From Dendrophyllia cribrosa (lineage: Eukaryota > Cnidaria > Anthozoa > Scleractinia > Dendrophylliidae), in assembly GCA_024195265.1 (NCBI GenBank), contig JAJLRJ010000005.1, positions 14,141,036 to 14,205,035 on the forward strand: DNA of 64,000 nt, in the 5' to 3' direction. The notes under the pieces were generated by a model. The model did not search any database, had not been told where the DNA came from, and worked only from the letters and a program-made list of their open reading frames with translations. Position 1 is the stretch's first letter, and every line of letters begins with the position of its first letter. Shown one piece after another: positions 22,913-35,200 of this stretch. A program made the translations under genes and the position numbers.

Positions 22913-23246
22913 GCTCTGAGAATTGGATGCTCGTCGTCTCGTTTAGGGGTGTAAATTACGATTTAGGTATTACTTAGGGTGTTCAGGAAGGAACGCGGAT
23001 GTTTTTAACCGTCAAGGTATCATATAGGGTGGCACGCGAAGAATTAAAAAAACATCATGATTCTATATATAATCTATTAATAGATGAAAGCATTTGTTGA
23101 CAAAGTCTGTATCTTCAGTTATCAGTTTTTTTTTTTGCCGTGGGGTGTATTTTTTGAAATCAAAATTTCGCAGGGAAGACATGCTTCGATTGCTTTCATA
23201 CTTCACCAATGTTCAATCAATCAATGTTTTATGTGTCGCTGGTTCC

Positions 23247-23497
23247 CAATCCTCGGTAGGAAAAAAGATGGCGACTGGTACATTTACCCATAATTCTTAG
23301 CGCACAAAAACCTTAACAACGCTCATGAAAATGTAAAGAAAAGTTATAAAATCTTCAAACCTAGTCTACACATTGTCCTTAGTACTGGAACAAATATTGT
23401 AAAAATTTGGCTTTCTTTGTGCCTTATGTGCTGTGTTAGGTCCGCAAGGTATTGTGGTAAAATGAACAGCCGCCATCTTTTTTCCTACGGTGGATTG
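23247..23497. repeat. MITE with CAATCCTCGGTAGGAAAAAA ends
   Basis: Left end CAATCCTCGGTAGGAAAAAA then GATGGCG; the right end carries CGCCATCTTTTTTCCTACGG ending in GGATTG. Non-coding. It lies between the deacetylase gene and the first caveolin cassette. Confidence 0.65.
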
Positions 23498-23904
23498 ACA
23501 GCGTTGCTATAGTAACAGCTCTCACCACTGCGTCATCCCTGAATAAAGAAAATGATCACCAACGATAAATATAAGAGATAAATAACTTTTCCCAGTTAGT
23601 ACTGCAAAGATATATGGGACCAGTGAGGATAAATTGTCGGTTAAAACTAAAGGCCCATGTCATCAATTTCCCGTTTCACTTGTAAGCATCACATAGTTTT
23701 CTCCGTTAGCCTGCGAATATAGCCGCCGGGATTTCCTTTTGGTAAACGGTCGCTGCCATTTTAGCGACACTTAGAAAACTTTTCAACAATTATCGATTTT
23801 TTTTTTCTATCAGAAAAAGAAAAATGCAATTACTAACCTACTGAATCGAACCCGGAACATCTTGCATGCTAACATCCCTCCTTAGTAGCTGGCGTGTTAG
23901 TTTT

Positions 23905-24198
23905 TATGTGGCAAATAAAAATTGCCACATACCGATAATTGTCCGTGTGGACGAGACGCCACATAAAATGTGACAATTATATCGACGTCATCTGTAGAGC
24001 CCAGTTTCTCCGCTGTGCGAAATTATTACTGACGCAAATTAACAACAAATATTTGTCGATCATCTACACGGGCAAATAAAAATTGCCACATACAGTTACC
24101 ACACAAAAATTGCTCGTGTAGGGGTGGATCATCTACACGGGCAAATAAAAATTGCCACATACAGTTGCCACATAAAAATTGCTCGTGTAGACGGGGCT
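23905..24198. repeat. Foldback element with internal tandem copies
   Basis: Repeats GCAAATAAAAATTGCCACAT three times and GATCATCTACACGGGCAAAT in tandem. ATGTGGCAA and TTGCCACAT alternate, which makes many possible hairpins. It immediately abuts the Harbinger element at 24202. Confidence 0.6.
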
Positions 24199-24201
24199 TT
24201 A

Positions 24202-25142
24202 AGGTGGATTTCCACTGTCGCGTTTTTGCCTACGCACGTTAACGTACGTAAAAATTTTTAACGTACGTAAAAATGAAATTTTACGCGCGTAACTACGTGC
24301 GTTGACTTTACGTTGTCCAATTTCCAGTGCCGCGTTTTTTTCTAGGTTTTTACGTACGTTATACGCACGTAAAGGCACGTAGCCCTCGCGAGCGTTTTCG
24401 GAAAAGTTGAACTGGGTTCAACTTTTTCGCGGATGTCTGCGTTTACGCGGCGATTTAACCAATGGCAATTTCGGATTTTGTCACATGACACCAACTCCAT
24501 GTAGACGCCATTTTGTTTTATCTGCTTTACATATTCCTGTAGTGCAATCCACAATGCATCGCACACCTCAGGAATTATTCTACTCACGGTTGTATGGCCA
24601 AGGCGGTAGCTAAATGATATCGTCTGTAAGGAATCACCAGTAGCTAGAAATCGAAGAGTAACAGCGAGACGTTCACCGGGACTGATTGGCTCACGATACA
24701 AGGATTTCTTAGACAGCATCGGTCCCACAAGAGAAAGAAGGTGGTCAAATCTTTCAGGTGTCATCCGGAAGTATTTATAAAATGACTCGTGGTCATTTTC
24801 GCGCATTTCTTGCACTAGAGTGTGGTATTCCCCCACTTGAAACCGATTTTGAAATAGCTCTCTGATCCGAACTCTTTTCCGATATTTTTGTCGTCTTTTT
24901 CGTCTCTGTCTAAGGTACAACAGGAGAAAGAACCGCTTGTTTATAACGGCGGCCATTACTTTAGCGGCAAATAACCTTTTCGCGCCAAAATTTCAGGATG
25001 GCAGGTATTTACGTACGTTTAACGTACGTAAAACGGAAACGTTTTTTATTATTTTTTACGCAACAGTGGAAATTGGTAACGTAAGTTTTTTTAACGCACG
25101 TTTTACGTACGTAAATTTTTACGCGACAGTGGAAATCCACCT
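24202..25142 (-). mobile_element. PIF/Harbinger DNA transposon, internally deleted
   Basis: Terminal inverted repeats AGGTGGATTTCCACTGTCGC and GCGACAGTGGAAATCCACCT, flanked by TTA at 24199-24201 and 25143-25145. Subterminal regions are full of ACGTACGT-type palindromes. It carries the N-terminal part of a transposase on the minus strand. The 941-bp length is far below a complete element, and the second DDE half and the Myb-like gene are missing. It inserted into the first caveolin cassette unit. Confidence 0.85.
24342..24956 (-). pseudogene. Truncated HARBI1-like PIF/Harbinger transposase
   Basis: 204-residue open frame starting MAAVINKRFFLLLYLRQRRK. Residues 55-140 contain NDHESFYKYFRMTPERFDHL, then ERLAVTLRFLATGDSLQTIS and FSYRLGHTTVSRIIPEVCDA, the helix-turn-helix-like N-terminal region of Harbinger transposases. 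After about residue 155 the family similarity stops and the frame runs into subterminal repeat sequence. The DDE catalytic residues are absent, so this cannot be an active transposase. The deletion probably made a non-autonomous element. Confidence 0.85.
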
Positions 25143-25622
25143 TTACTAAAGTTTGAGGCGATATTTTACTAAAGAAAACTCTAGTTTTTACTGAATGTAA
25201 TCAATTCAGTATAAATTTTTAAGGTGACTGAAGCCTTCGGAACAGCTTTTCCACCGAAACGATTGGATGGTTGCTCCTGATTTTCCTTAACATCAAAATT
25301 ACATTGGCCCCATTCGCAAGGTAAAGTTGATCATCTTGACTCGGTTTTAATGCAATAAAATTACCATATGTGCATGATTTTTTGCATGACTAAAGGAAAA
25401 AGATCAAAGTTGACTGAGCAATAACAATGCGCTACTGGTTAGCTTCAAGGATTTGTTGCGTGGAGACGGTAACAAACCTTAGAAGAAACAAATTAACCTT
25501 GCTTGGCTACATTTACCAACTCAATTTATTTTGGTCATGCACTGCGATCTCGCAGAACTTGTGAAACTTGCACATCAAAGTGAACTTTTAAGTTAAAACT
25601 TGGCTTACATTTTCACGTCAAT

Positions 25623-25691
25623 ATGTTGGGAAACGTCGAGTCACTAGACATGGAAAACCGCGATCCTGAGGACATGAATTCTTTCTTGAAG
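25623..25691 (+). CDS. Caveolin first exon A
   Basis: 23 codons: MLGNVESLDMENRDP then EDMNSFLK, ending at gtactg. Twin of exon D, from which it differs by one residue (E versus A before NRDP). It is preceded by a conserved block with GATTTGTTGCGTGGAGACGG. Phase 0 at the donor, compatible with the exon at 44001. Confidence 0.75.
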
Positions 25692-26243
25692 GTACTGTTG
25701 TCTTAACTCATGACCCATTATTTGACTCCATGCAATCTTACTTCAGCTTTAAATAGTTTTTGTGATGTTTTTGTCGCGTTTTCTTTGGGCTATCTTGCCA
25801 TTTTTTGTGTAGCCTTATCTAAGGACGTCAGCGATAAAGTAGTAGTTAGATATGCGCGTGATTCCCGTTATGTTTAAATGATCACAGACGGTCCCGAATG
25901 CATTGTGTTCTACGGATATCAGTGAACAAGATGTCTTAAATTATATTTTTGCTGTCTTTTGATAGTTGACTGGTTTGAAACAGCAAATACAAATAAAAAT
26001 ATATAAATACTCTCCCTACAAAGTATTTTGATGACATTATTTTTTATAAACTTGGTGAAGTATGAGAGCAATAGAAGCTTGTCTTCTCTGCGAAATTTTG
26101 ATTTCAAAACATGCACCCCACAGAATTGCGAATGGTATCTTTTAGGGGTCAAATAAAGCTTGCGCCACGCCCAGATTGGTCGCCTTTAAGAGTTTAACGC
26201 GACATTTTCGACGAGTATCCCCGTATCTTTCATACGGTAGTCC

Positions 26244-26282
<39 letters not shown>

Positions 26283-29200
26283 CCGGGAGCGAATTAAGAA
26301 AATTATGTTTGCAACTTCTAACGATCAACTTCTTCTGTGACTCGCTGTCCATAGAAATAACAGAAGTAGAATGTCTTGACGTCACTATTGGATCATTACT
26401 GGGCAGCGGGAAGATTAGAAACTGGCGGAATGACACAAGAATAGTAAAACTTCTGTTCCCATTATTACGCCATATTTAAATTTTTTCATAAAATCTTTGA
26501 CGCGTGGACATGAACATAGCTATGGCATACTTCGATTCTTTGATATTGCTTTTAAGCAGTGAAATGTGACAAAACTTCGGTTTCTTGCGCGTTGTGCCGG
26601 AATCAAGAGCCAGTAACGTCTGGGTTTGAATTGCCTCGAATATTTTCAACAAGCTACATGCAGGCAGAAGAGCAACTTGAAAAACCCGCTGAAAATTTTG
26701 TTTTAAGCTGGGACGTCAACATGTTAGGAAACGTCGACACCCAAGTCATGGAAAATCGTGATGCCGCGAGTGATCGCGAGTCGCAGAAACTCCTGCTCGA
26801 CATGGCAAACCGAGATCCCTTCAGTATGAATTCTTTCTTGAAGGTATAGTTTTGCTCCAATTGTTTATATTTTCCTGCTAATTTATTGCTAGTCGCATTT
26901 TCCACATTTTTAGCTTGGGGCGACATTTTTCGTGTTATCTTTGCTGACCTGAATCCACGACATTTTGGCGCAATTTACTTAAATTATGCGGAAGTAGTCG
27001 ATGTCCTGATTTGTTCCTAAGCAAGCATTCGATTTCGAATGACAATATCACGTCCGCTTTATCTAAAATTGTTTTTCATTTGCGACAAGATTATTTTTAT
27101 GATTCTGGTTGAATTCAATCAGATTAAACAGGCTAAAATTGTAACAATGTAACTGTTGTATTAAGTAGAAGCGTAAAATAGCCGCGCTTAGTTTGACACG
27201 AAGGCAATACCATCATATTGGTCCGCGGCCCGTGATAATTATTTCCAAGAGCCTGAAACATCTACATTTTATGACTTGCAAAATCCTTGCCAGGACGGAT
27301 CGTAAGTGCGATAAAAAATAAAGAAATGCAATCAGTTAAAATGTAATGTCGTGATAATCTTGATTCGCACCGGCACGGTACAGAGAACCGGGTTTTACTT
27401 GTATATAGAGTGTTTTCAGTCACGTGACCGGCGGCCATATTGGAATGCTAAAACAATAGGGTATGTTTGAATAAGAATAGAGCTAAAGTCCCATAGGATT
27501 CGTTTAGGACACCAATATGGCCGACTTTTTATTCTCTATTTTCGAATTGCCCATAATAATTTTTGTTAGCCCCCAAATTTTGCATAAACAAGAGGCTCCA
27601 AGCAGCCTATACTCATGCGCATGAGTAAGAAAGTATTATGATATATTTTAAACACGATAAGAAGATGTCCGACATGGAGAAGAGTTACTCCTTTCATTCA
27701 GTCATCATTCCTGCAAACCACGTTGTTTGCTATCGAATGTTTTGTAAATGAAGGCTGTACCACAATGAAGCCAGTTATTCTTCTGAATGTTATATATACC
27801 TAACGTGAACATAAGTAATGGAAGTGGGATTGTAGGTAAGGGTTATTGACCAGGAGCGAGGGGATATGTGAGAAATTCCCCTCGTGGCGTACCCGAGGGC
27901 GTAGCCCGAGGGAACGCCACGAGGGGAATATATCACATATCCCCTCGCTCCTGGTCAATAACCCTTACTTATTTTCCACCTAGCTCGGTTTTCTTTGTTC
28001 TTTTCAGGGGAATATATCACATAACCCCGTTCATTACAGTGTCTGAAAAGCTGGGTGCGGCTTTGATTGTAACAGGGGAGAGGCGAGGCTGAAAACAATA
28101 GTTGATAACAATAGCAAAACAATTAAAGGATTATATATTCCCCTCAACATATTCCCCCCGACATATTCCCCCCGACATATTCCCCTCGACATATTCCCCT
28201 CGTCTTAGTCCCCTCGACCAATTCCCCTCATAATAGAATAACACAAACGGGAAGACAAAATAGGGCGTAACAAGGAAAACGCTCTAGCATCGGTCAATAT
28301 TTTTGTTTACAAAAAAAGACAACTTCATCAATCATATTCCTACGTAATTAACTTGCTGGTCGCGACCAAAAAGCGAAATGTTAATAACATTATTCGATGG
28401 TATAGTACCTCGATTCAGGTTTCGGGTCTTCAATAATGTATGACGCCTCGTTTTATGCTTGAACCTGAATATGTTTCTGCCGCTTTCCCTTGGAAAACAC
28501 ACCGCAACCACTCCATTGATCTTCGAAAGATGAAGGCGGGCAGTTGGGCCATGGCGAGACCACGAGTATTGTTCATACATTTTCTTCTCTCTCTCTCTCC
28601 TTCTACTCATAACGAAGCAACGTGCTCAATGCAAATTTGACAAAAGCAAAACATGTTTACCGTCTCGCTTCGTAATGTGCCGTGATCCCAATGCGGCCTT
28701 GCGGAATCATGCTTTTTTGCATTTGAATTGAACGGAATGTTACTCTCCGAAAAATTAATAGTTCCTTTGTTTTAGAAAACCGAGCTAGGTGGAGAATAAG
28801 AGACGCTATCGTGACACTTCAGTAACGCTGTTTTACCGGAAGTGAGAGTAGCCGGAAGTAACTAAACAGGAAGTATAAATGGCAAAGCTATGAACCGGAA
28901 GTGCACAATTTAAAATATGCGAGCATAAATTTGCATGCAAAATCGTGACAAAAAATAAAAATTAAAAAAAGAAAAACGAAGGCCATTTTATAACTCATGC
29001 CGCTACGCGCATGAGTAACTATTGTTTTGAAATGCTCTTGGGAATATGCAGTCCTCCCAAGAGCAAAAACAATAGTTTATACAAAATTTGGGGGGCAAAC
29101 AAAGTGTATTATGGGCAATTCGAAATAGAGATTTGCTTTGGGGCACCAATATGACCGCCGTGACGTCACGTGCAAATGTTCTATAGTGCACGGGGGCTTA

Positions 29201-32200
29201 CGGTTCACGTGTTTGTAATAAAGTCAGTTGATAGATTTGTGTCGTTCTACGGTCATCCTCACTGCTTCAATTTCTAACCGAACAAGTAAATATTTTTGTC
29301 AAGTTAAGTCGCGCCTTCGCCGTTTATTGTTTTCCCTTAAGACTTATTATCGACAGGTTTAAGTGCATTTGAGTCGTCTAACTTTCTTAGTTAGAAACCT
29401 TAAAACCCTAAAGGTAGCACCGCTGCATAGGGCGAGGTTACACGGTCCCTATTTTCTCCCAATAGTTGTTTTTTGGGGGTTTACGTGTCCGGCTCTGACG
29501 CATTTAGATTTATTGTAACATGCATCTTACCAAGCATCTCTTGGAAAGGATAAGACTACCCTCCATGGAATCTCGAATAATTCAAGACATGTTATTGACA
29601 ATACACAATAGTACATCGAACAAAGCACCACAGGCAATCAGGAATCTCATTATATTTACGCTCATTTAAGTGCAATCTCAGGCGCCAAGAATATGTTTTA
29701 TCTTTACCTAAAGTTAACACTACTAAATACGGACTCAAGTCATGGAGATATTTTGCAGCTAAGAAATGGAATGAACTATCAAATGACATAAGAATAAAAG
29801 TGGGCACCAATGAAATAGTAAACAGAATTAGATCGTTAAATGTCGGGGATTAGTAAATTTGTATATTAGTTTTAATTAGTATTTTGACTGCGGCGGTAAT
29901 ATTGTAAAAATAGTTTTAACAAGACGCTGTGGGAGCGTATACTTGGGCGTCGTTGTATTAGGCATATTGGAGAATAATTGTCTTGGGAATCTGCATGCAC
30001 GTTATTTCACGGTTTGATGATTGGGAGTATTCGGATAGTGTGAGTAGTCTAACAAAGTTGTCTGTTCTGTTCTTTCAACTTCACGAAATAAAAATAGGTC
30101 CGCAATGCGTACATGAGTGAGCTTACGATGAAAATTTGCACGGAAATATCTAGAGACGGAATTTGTGATGTCGAAAATGTTACTGTCAAAGATATTAAGC
30201 TAAATGAGAAATACACCATAGGCTGTCTGCCTCTGATTTTCCATAAAAACTATTTAACGATATAATGTGGTACTGTCACAGGTATGGAAACACAACTTAA
30301 AAAATGGTTCATTGACTGTATAACTGGTGCAAGTGTTCCAAGTCCAAGAGATGTGATAAAAACACATGTCCACCAAGCACCATTGTGGCTTGCAACTTAA
30401 CGTCTCAAGAGCTTCTGTATTGGAAAAGTATCTTGGTTTGTCGAGGATGATTTTTTGTTTTGTTGGACTGGAAGATCGTTCGTTAATTTGGTATCGTTTT
30501 TGTCACGCTATGTAATGTCACTACAAGGACCGAGTTATCATCATTGTCATCATCAAAGTTATCATATTAGCAAATTTCTGAAAAAAAATGTAAATCATAT
30601 ACAGCAGTCCCTCTGTTAAGCTGAAACCCTCAGGACCTTAAGAACCATTTCTAGTAAAGGACTGGTGAATACATATTTTGGGTTTTTGAGAAATGACCAC
30701 TTAATAGAGGAAGTACTGTAACTGTGAACATGAACAAAATTCTAGATCAACCGCACATGGATTTACACAAGGATGGGTGCCTATTTGAAATAGGTGTTTA
30801 TTTGAAACAGTGTCTGACAAACAAACGTGGTCGGATTTCACATGTAAGGAGTGATAAAACCCCACACTGACAGTAAAGATTGACACCATTTTACTCAAGG
30901 CAGGCAATGTTATCTTTTAATCAAAATATATAAATTTAAAAATCAATTTAATAAAACTTTTACGCTTGTAGCTATTGTTTCAGAGGTCTGAAACAATAAC
31001 TACACTTGTAAATTACAGCTGTAAAAGTTTTATGAAATTGAGCCCTGGTTAGTGCTTATAGCATGTAGCTGTTTGCATACAGTATCAGCATTGCCAACAA
31101 TAACAGTAAAACATTAACATTTATTCTCAAGTTTTTTTGGAATGTAGGTAGCTGTAACAAGTATAGTTAACTTACATTTTAAACTTAGTAACATCAACGT
31201 TTTCAAACAAAAACTTTTCAACGTTTTAGTGTAACTGCACTTAACCCAGATTTGTGTCTCTAAAGACATTATTTGTTCTCCGAAGAGAATTCATCGTTTC
31301 CCGAAGGAAATATTTTGTTCCCAGAAGGGAATTATATGACCCTGAGACAGGGTTATGGATTGCCAGATGTTGTACATGGAGCAATTCGCAATGCTGGACT
31401 GCACAAGTCACTCGGCGGCCATCACAGCTGTCTTTAAAACTACATCTCGGTGATCTAGGGAACCTTTTGTTGGCGAAGATTTTGTCTACACCTTCAAAAC
31501 ATCTGAAAAACTCTTTACGTGAAAACAATAGACACTTTGCTTGAATGCTGTGCCTGATTACTGGTGCAATATAACACGAAAACATCGTAAATTTCGAGTC
31601 TCTTACCTCTCTTTCTCCAACGGCGAAAAAACGTGGTTGCTTTTTGATATCGAAAATACGTCGTTCGTTATCCGGGATGATCCGGGATCAGTTCGCAGCA
31701 CTTCGTGTTCAACCTCGCTCATATTCGCGTGTTCGTGCTCTCATCGTTCGTACGGAAATAAACAATATCTGTTCGAGACCAGGCGCCGTGATACCGAAGA
31801 CAACCCGAAGATTGGACTACCACGGACTTACGGACACTTCCCATGACATAGAGTGAGATTACACTTCATGTAAGCTCACTCAAAAATTAATGAAAGGCAA
31901 ACAACCGAAAGAAGTAAAATTAATTGGGATTCCTACCACGCTTATATTTCTTCCTTCGCTGTCCACTTCTTATTAAATAAGCGCTATGTATGTATTCGTC
32001 TAAATTATCTTCTTCATGTTCGTTTTAACATGTTTTAGCGGGTTTCCGTCATGAAGGTATCGTAGAATTAATCGCGAGTGTCAAATACTTTCGCAGTGTC
32101 TTCTTGAGTAATTTCCTTACGCATATTGAATATGAAACTGTTAGATGCAACAGAGAAAACACAACTCGCACTTTGTGACGTTCGCCTCGCATCAATAAAC

Positions 32201-35200
32201 AACAGGTGTACTCCACCGCGGTCAAACGAGAGAAATTTGCAAAAGTTAACCAAAGTACTTCAAAGTTAAGGTTGTCATTTTCACTGTTTATTAAAAGTTT
32301 CATATATTGACAATACACTGTCAACTCACTAAACGTTTTGAAAGTTTAGTAAAATAAAGTTCTAAGCGTTTGAAAACTACGAACCGCAGAACTGTCGGCG
32401 CCATTTGCCAACACAATTTTGCTCAGGCACGAAGCGTTTTGATCAGTTTTCAACGATCGAAAAGAAGCTCGTTATTTTGAGCCGGAAAGATGAAAAGATA
32501 GTTACATAAACTAATTATTTTATACATCCTTGCCCACGTTTCCACTTGATTCTAAATGAATCCCACCAAATAAAACGAAAAACGCCTCGGACGTGTGACC
32601 GCGGTGAAGGTTTGAATAATCCCGCCGTCCCCAGAGTTGCGCAATACTGCACATTTGTGGACGACCAAACTGCATTTTAATACTTGGTCGCTACGCCCAA
32701 GTAATTAGTATTTAGTTCGTGGTTTTACCTGATGTATTGTGATATTAGTATTGTTTAGTTGTTAGGTTTTAATTAGTCATTAGGTGGAATACCTGTAAAC
32801 TAGCTCTCAAGCTAAGTGTATAACCACGTTAAATAAAGTATGTATGTATGTATTGTAGTGCTTTGTGAATCCGAAATGTATCGTGGGCCTGACTGACCAA
32901 CGCGCCCATGCCTCGCATGCCTTGTGTGTTTATTCGGCTGTGTAGTGGAGGCCATTCTCGTCCCCAGAGCCTTCGTTTCGTTTGGTCAGCGGAAAAAACG
33001 AAGGGCTCTGGTAACAGTGCCTTCCGGATGTCGTAAAATCCACGACATCCGTTAGCGCATGCCTAATGCATTAATGTACTATTGCGCTTGCTCAATGCCA
33101 GAAACCGGAAATAAAAAAAACTTCCGTGTGTGCATTTTCGTCCCCAGAGCCCTCGTTTCAATTGGTTGAGCTCTGGAGACGAGAATGTTGTGTGTGTGGT
33201 GTGGAATGGCGTTCGAAAGGACTGTATAGTACAAGACTTAACAATTACAGGAAAACATCGCGCTAAAAAGGAAGAAGAAAAGCTTTACGTGCTGCTGTTA
33301 TTTAGAAGAAAGATTGTCTTTGTATTTTGCCTACTGGTTTTAGAAATTCCTCCATAAGTCAACCAATTTCTTTCGTTTGGGAGCTGTGTATTTATCGTTT
33401 CGCCACTGAACGCTATCATATCCGACCAAATCAGTTGATGGGACAGCTAAGTTTGTTGATGGACACGCTGTGGTCATTGATTAGGCTTATTTCATCGAAC
33501 AGTGGTAAGAAATATCGAGGAATTTTTGTTTTGCATTCGTTTCATGATATTTTAATTGGGCTTCGTGTGACCTTCGTTTCCCTAGATTTGTATTTCAAGT
33601 TGTAGCAAAGAGTACTTACTACCTAATAAAGAAAATATAACTTGCTTACGAGAGTGCTGATAGCGTTGTTGTTGTTGTTGTTATTTAAAATGGGTAACCT
33701 AGTGTTAATATTTCTTTTCACCCTTGGGCTTTCTTCAGGATTTCTGCCTCTCCTTTATTGCCAACGAGCCAGCCGAGCGAAGACGCGAGGCTGGCGAGGC
33801 GGCAGAGAATAGTGCCGCGCGAGGAAGTGCTAAGGCAGAAAAATTCTCGATCGAGCCTGAAAAAGTGTAAGGTAATGTAATGTAATGTAATGTAATGTAA
33901 TGTAATGTAATGTAGACTTTGGTTTGAGCCAATTGCAAGGCGGGAACTATTAGAGCCAATGAAAAGACGTGTTATTGCCACACCAAGAACCCGTTGCCTA
34001 GCACGTGACCAAAATCTTCCTGAAGTGAAATTCTTGAAATTACAAACTGATTTTAAAAAGATTTTGCACATATCGCATGTTTTAAACTCCTAAAATAATG
34101 TCAGCGTCAGAATCTTCATTTTAATTAACGTGTTTCGTTGCAACAATTCCCTTCCAAACAAAGCATCGTGAACGGCTCGCTTTTTTAGGTATTTGTTCAA
34201 GCGTAAAATATGCAACTTTGTTTGTCTAGACAAACCGTCGCGCTTCTTCACACACAAACAAGGGAAATTCGTTCTGTCGAGCAAACTGACGATAATTCGA
34301 ACGAGTGAAAAGGCTTAACAACCGGCACTAAACAAGTTTTTGTACAAAATAAATCTTGATTACACGTGCAGAAACATGAAGGCGGTAACGCAACGGACTT
34401 GCATGTTTCACGCTTGAACAAACACGTAAAAGGGTTAGCCTTTGAACAAGAATTTTGCAGCACGCTTCATATTTCCAAACCTTTTTCTACTCGTTCTACT
34501 CATTTTAAAACGTTTTCAATAGCTTTTAAAACGTTTCTTGGCTGCTTTATTGTCTGATATGAAATGTTTACTACAACATTACAGCGATTTTGATTTCAGT
34601 TAGCCGATCAAAGCATGACATTTTTTATTTCTTCGGTGAGTGTGGTCAAAGGGCCACCAAACTGTCAAAAACATAATTCCGTTGCCACACAAATCAAAAT
34701 CATTTCCTCGTTGGCACTCTATCGATAGGTATGCCTAGTATAAATTAATACTCGTCCTTGTTGCAAGCAACATACTTCTTTAATATTCGTGGCCGCTTAT
34801 AGCTTCGTCTTCCAAGACACATACTGATTGTTCGGAAACGAATCGCTCATATTTAACGATAATCAGATCCCGTTATACTTTGAAATTTAGCAGCCGTATC
34901 TTTACTTGCTAAACCAAACAAAACAGGGTGACATTGGTCGTTGAATGCGTTGAAATTAAAACGTTGGTTTTGTTGATGTAGTCATAGGACTTCAACATTT
35001 GAAATTCAACCGGAAGTAAAACCTTATGCGTAGAGGCGTAAAATTTTTTACCTTGTTGCGCATTCATTTTTAAACGGCCAATCAAAAAATTCAAATTTTT
35101 GTCCGTTACCAGATCTACACGAGACGCAATTTTAAAAAAAACCGTGGAGCTCTGGGGACGAGAATGAGTGGAGGCAAAATATATACGGCACCGCGGCAGA

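Larger units (their letters stand above)
23510..29517 (+). repeat. Caveolin upstream cassette, unit 1 (first exons A and B)
   Basis: Low-copy segmental unit. Its left part (from about 23520) matches about 36560 and 39510, its exon A block matches the exon D block, and its exon B block (to about 29517, resuming at about 32850-32952) matches the exon C block. It is expanded by transposons absent from the other units: the Harbinger element at 24202-25142, the nested element at 27418-29181 and the insert 29518-32849. Confidence 0.75.

Noticed and set aside
28332..28640. Overlapping open frames on both strands in the nested element
   Set aside because: No recognised domain, and they lie inside non-coding foldback elements.
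33718..34071. 117-residue minus-strand frame
   Set aside because: It runs through a TGTAA microsatellite (HYITLHYITL) inside a transposon; no domain seen.
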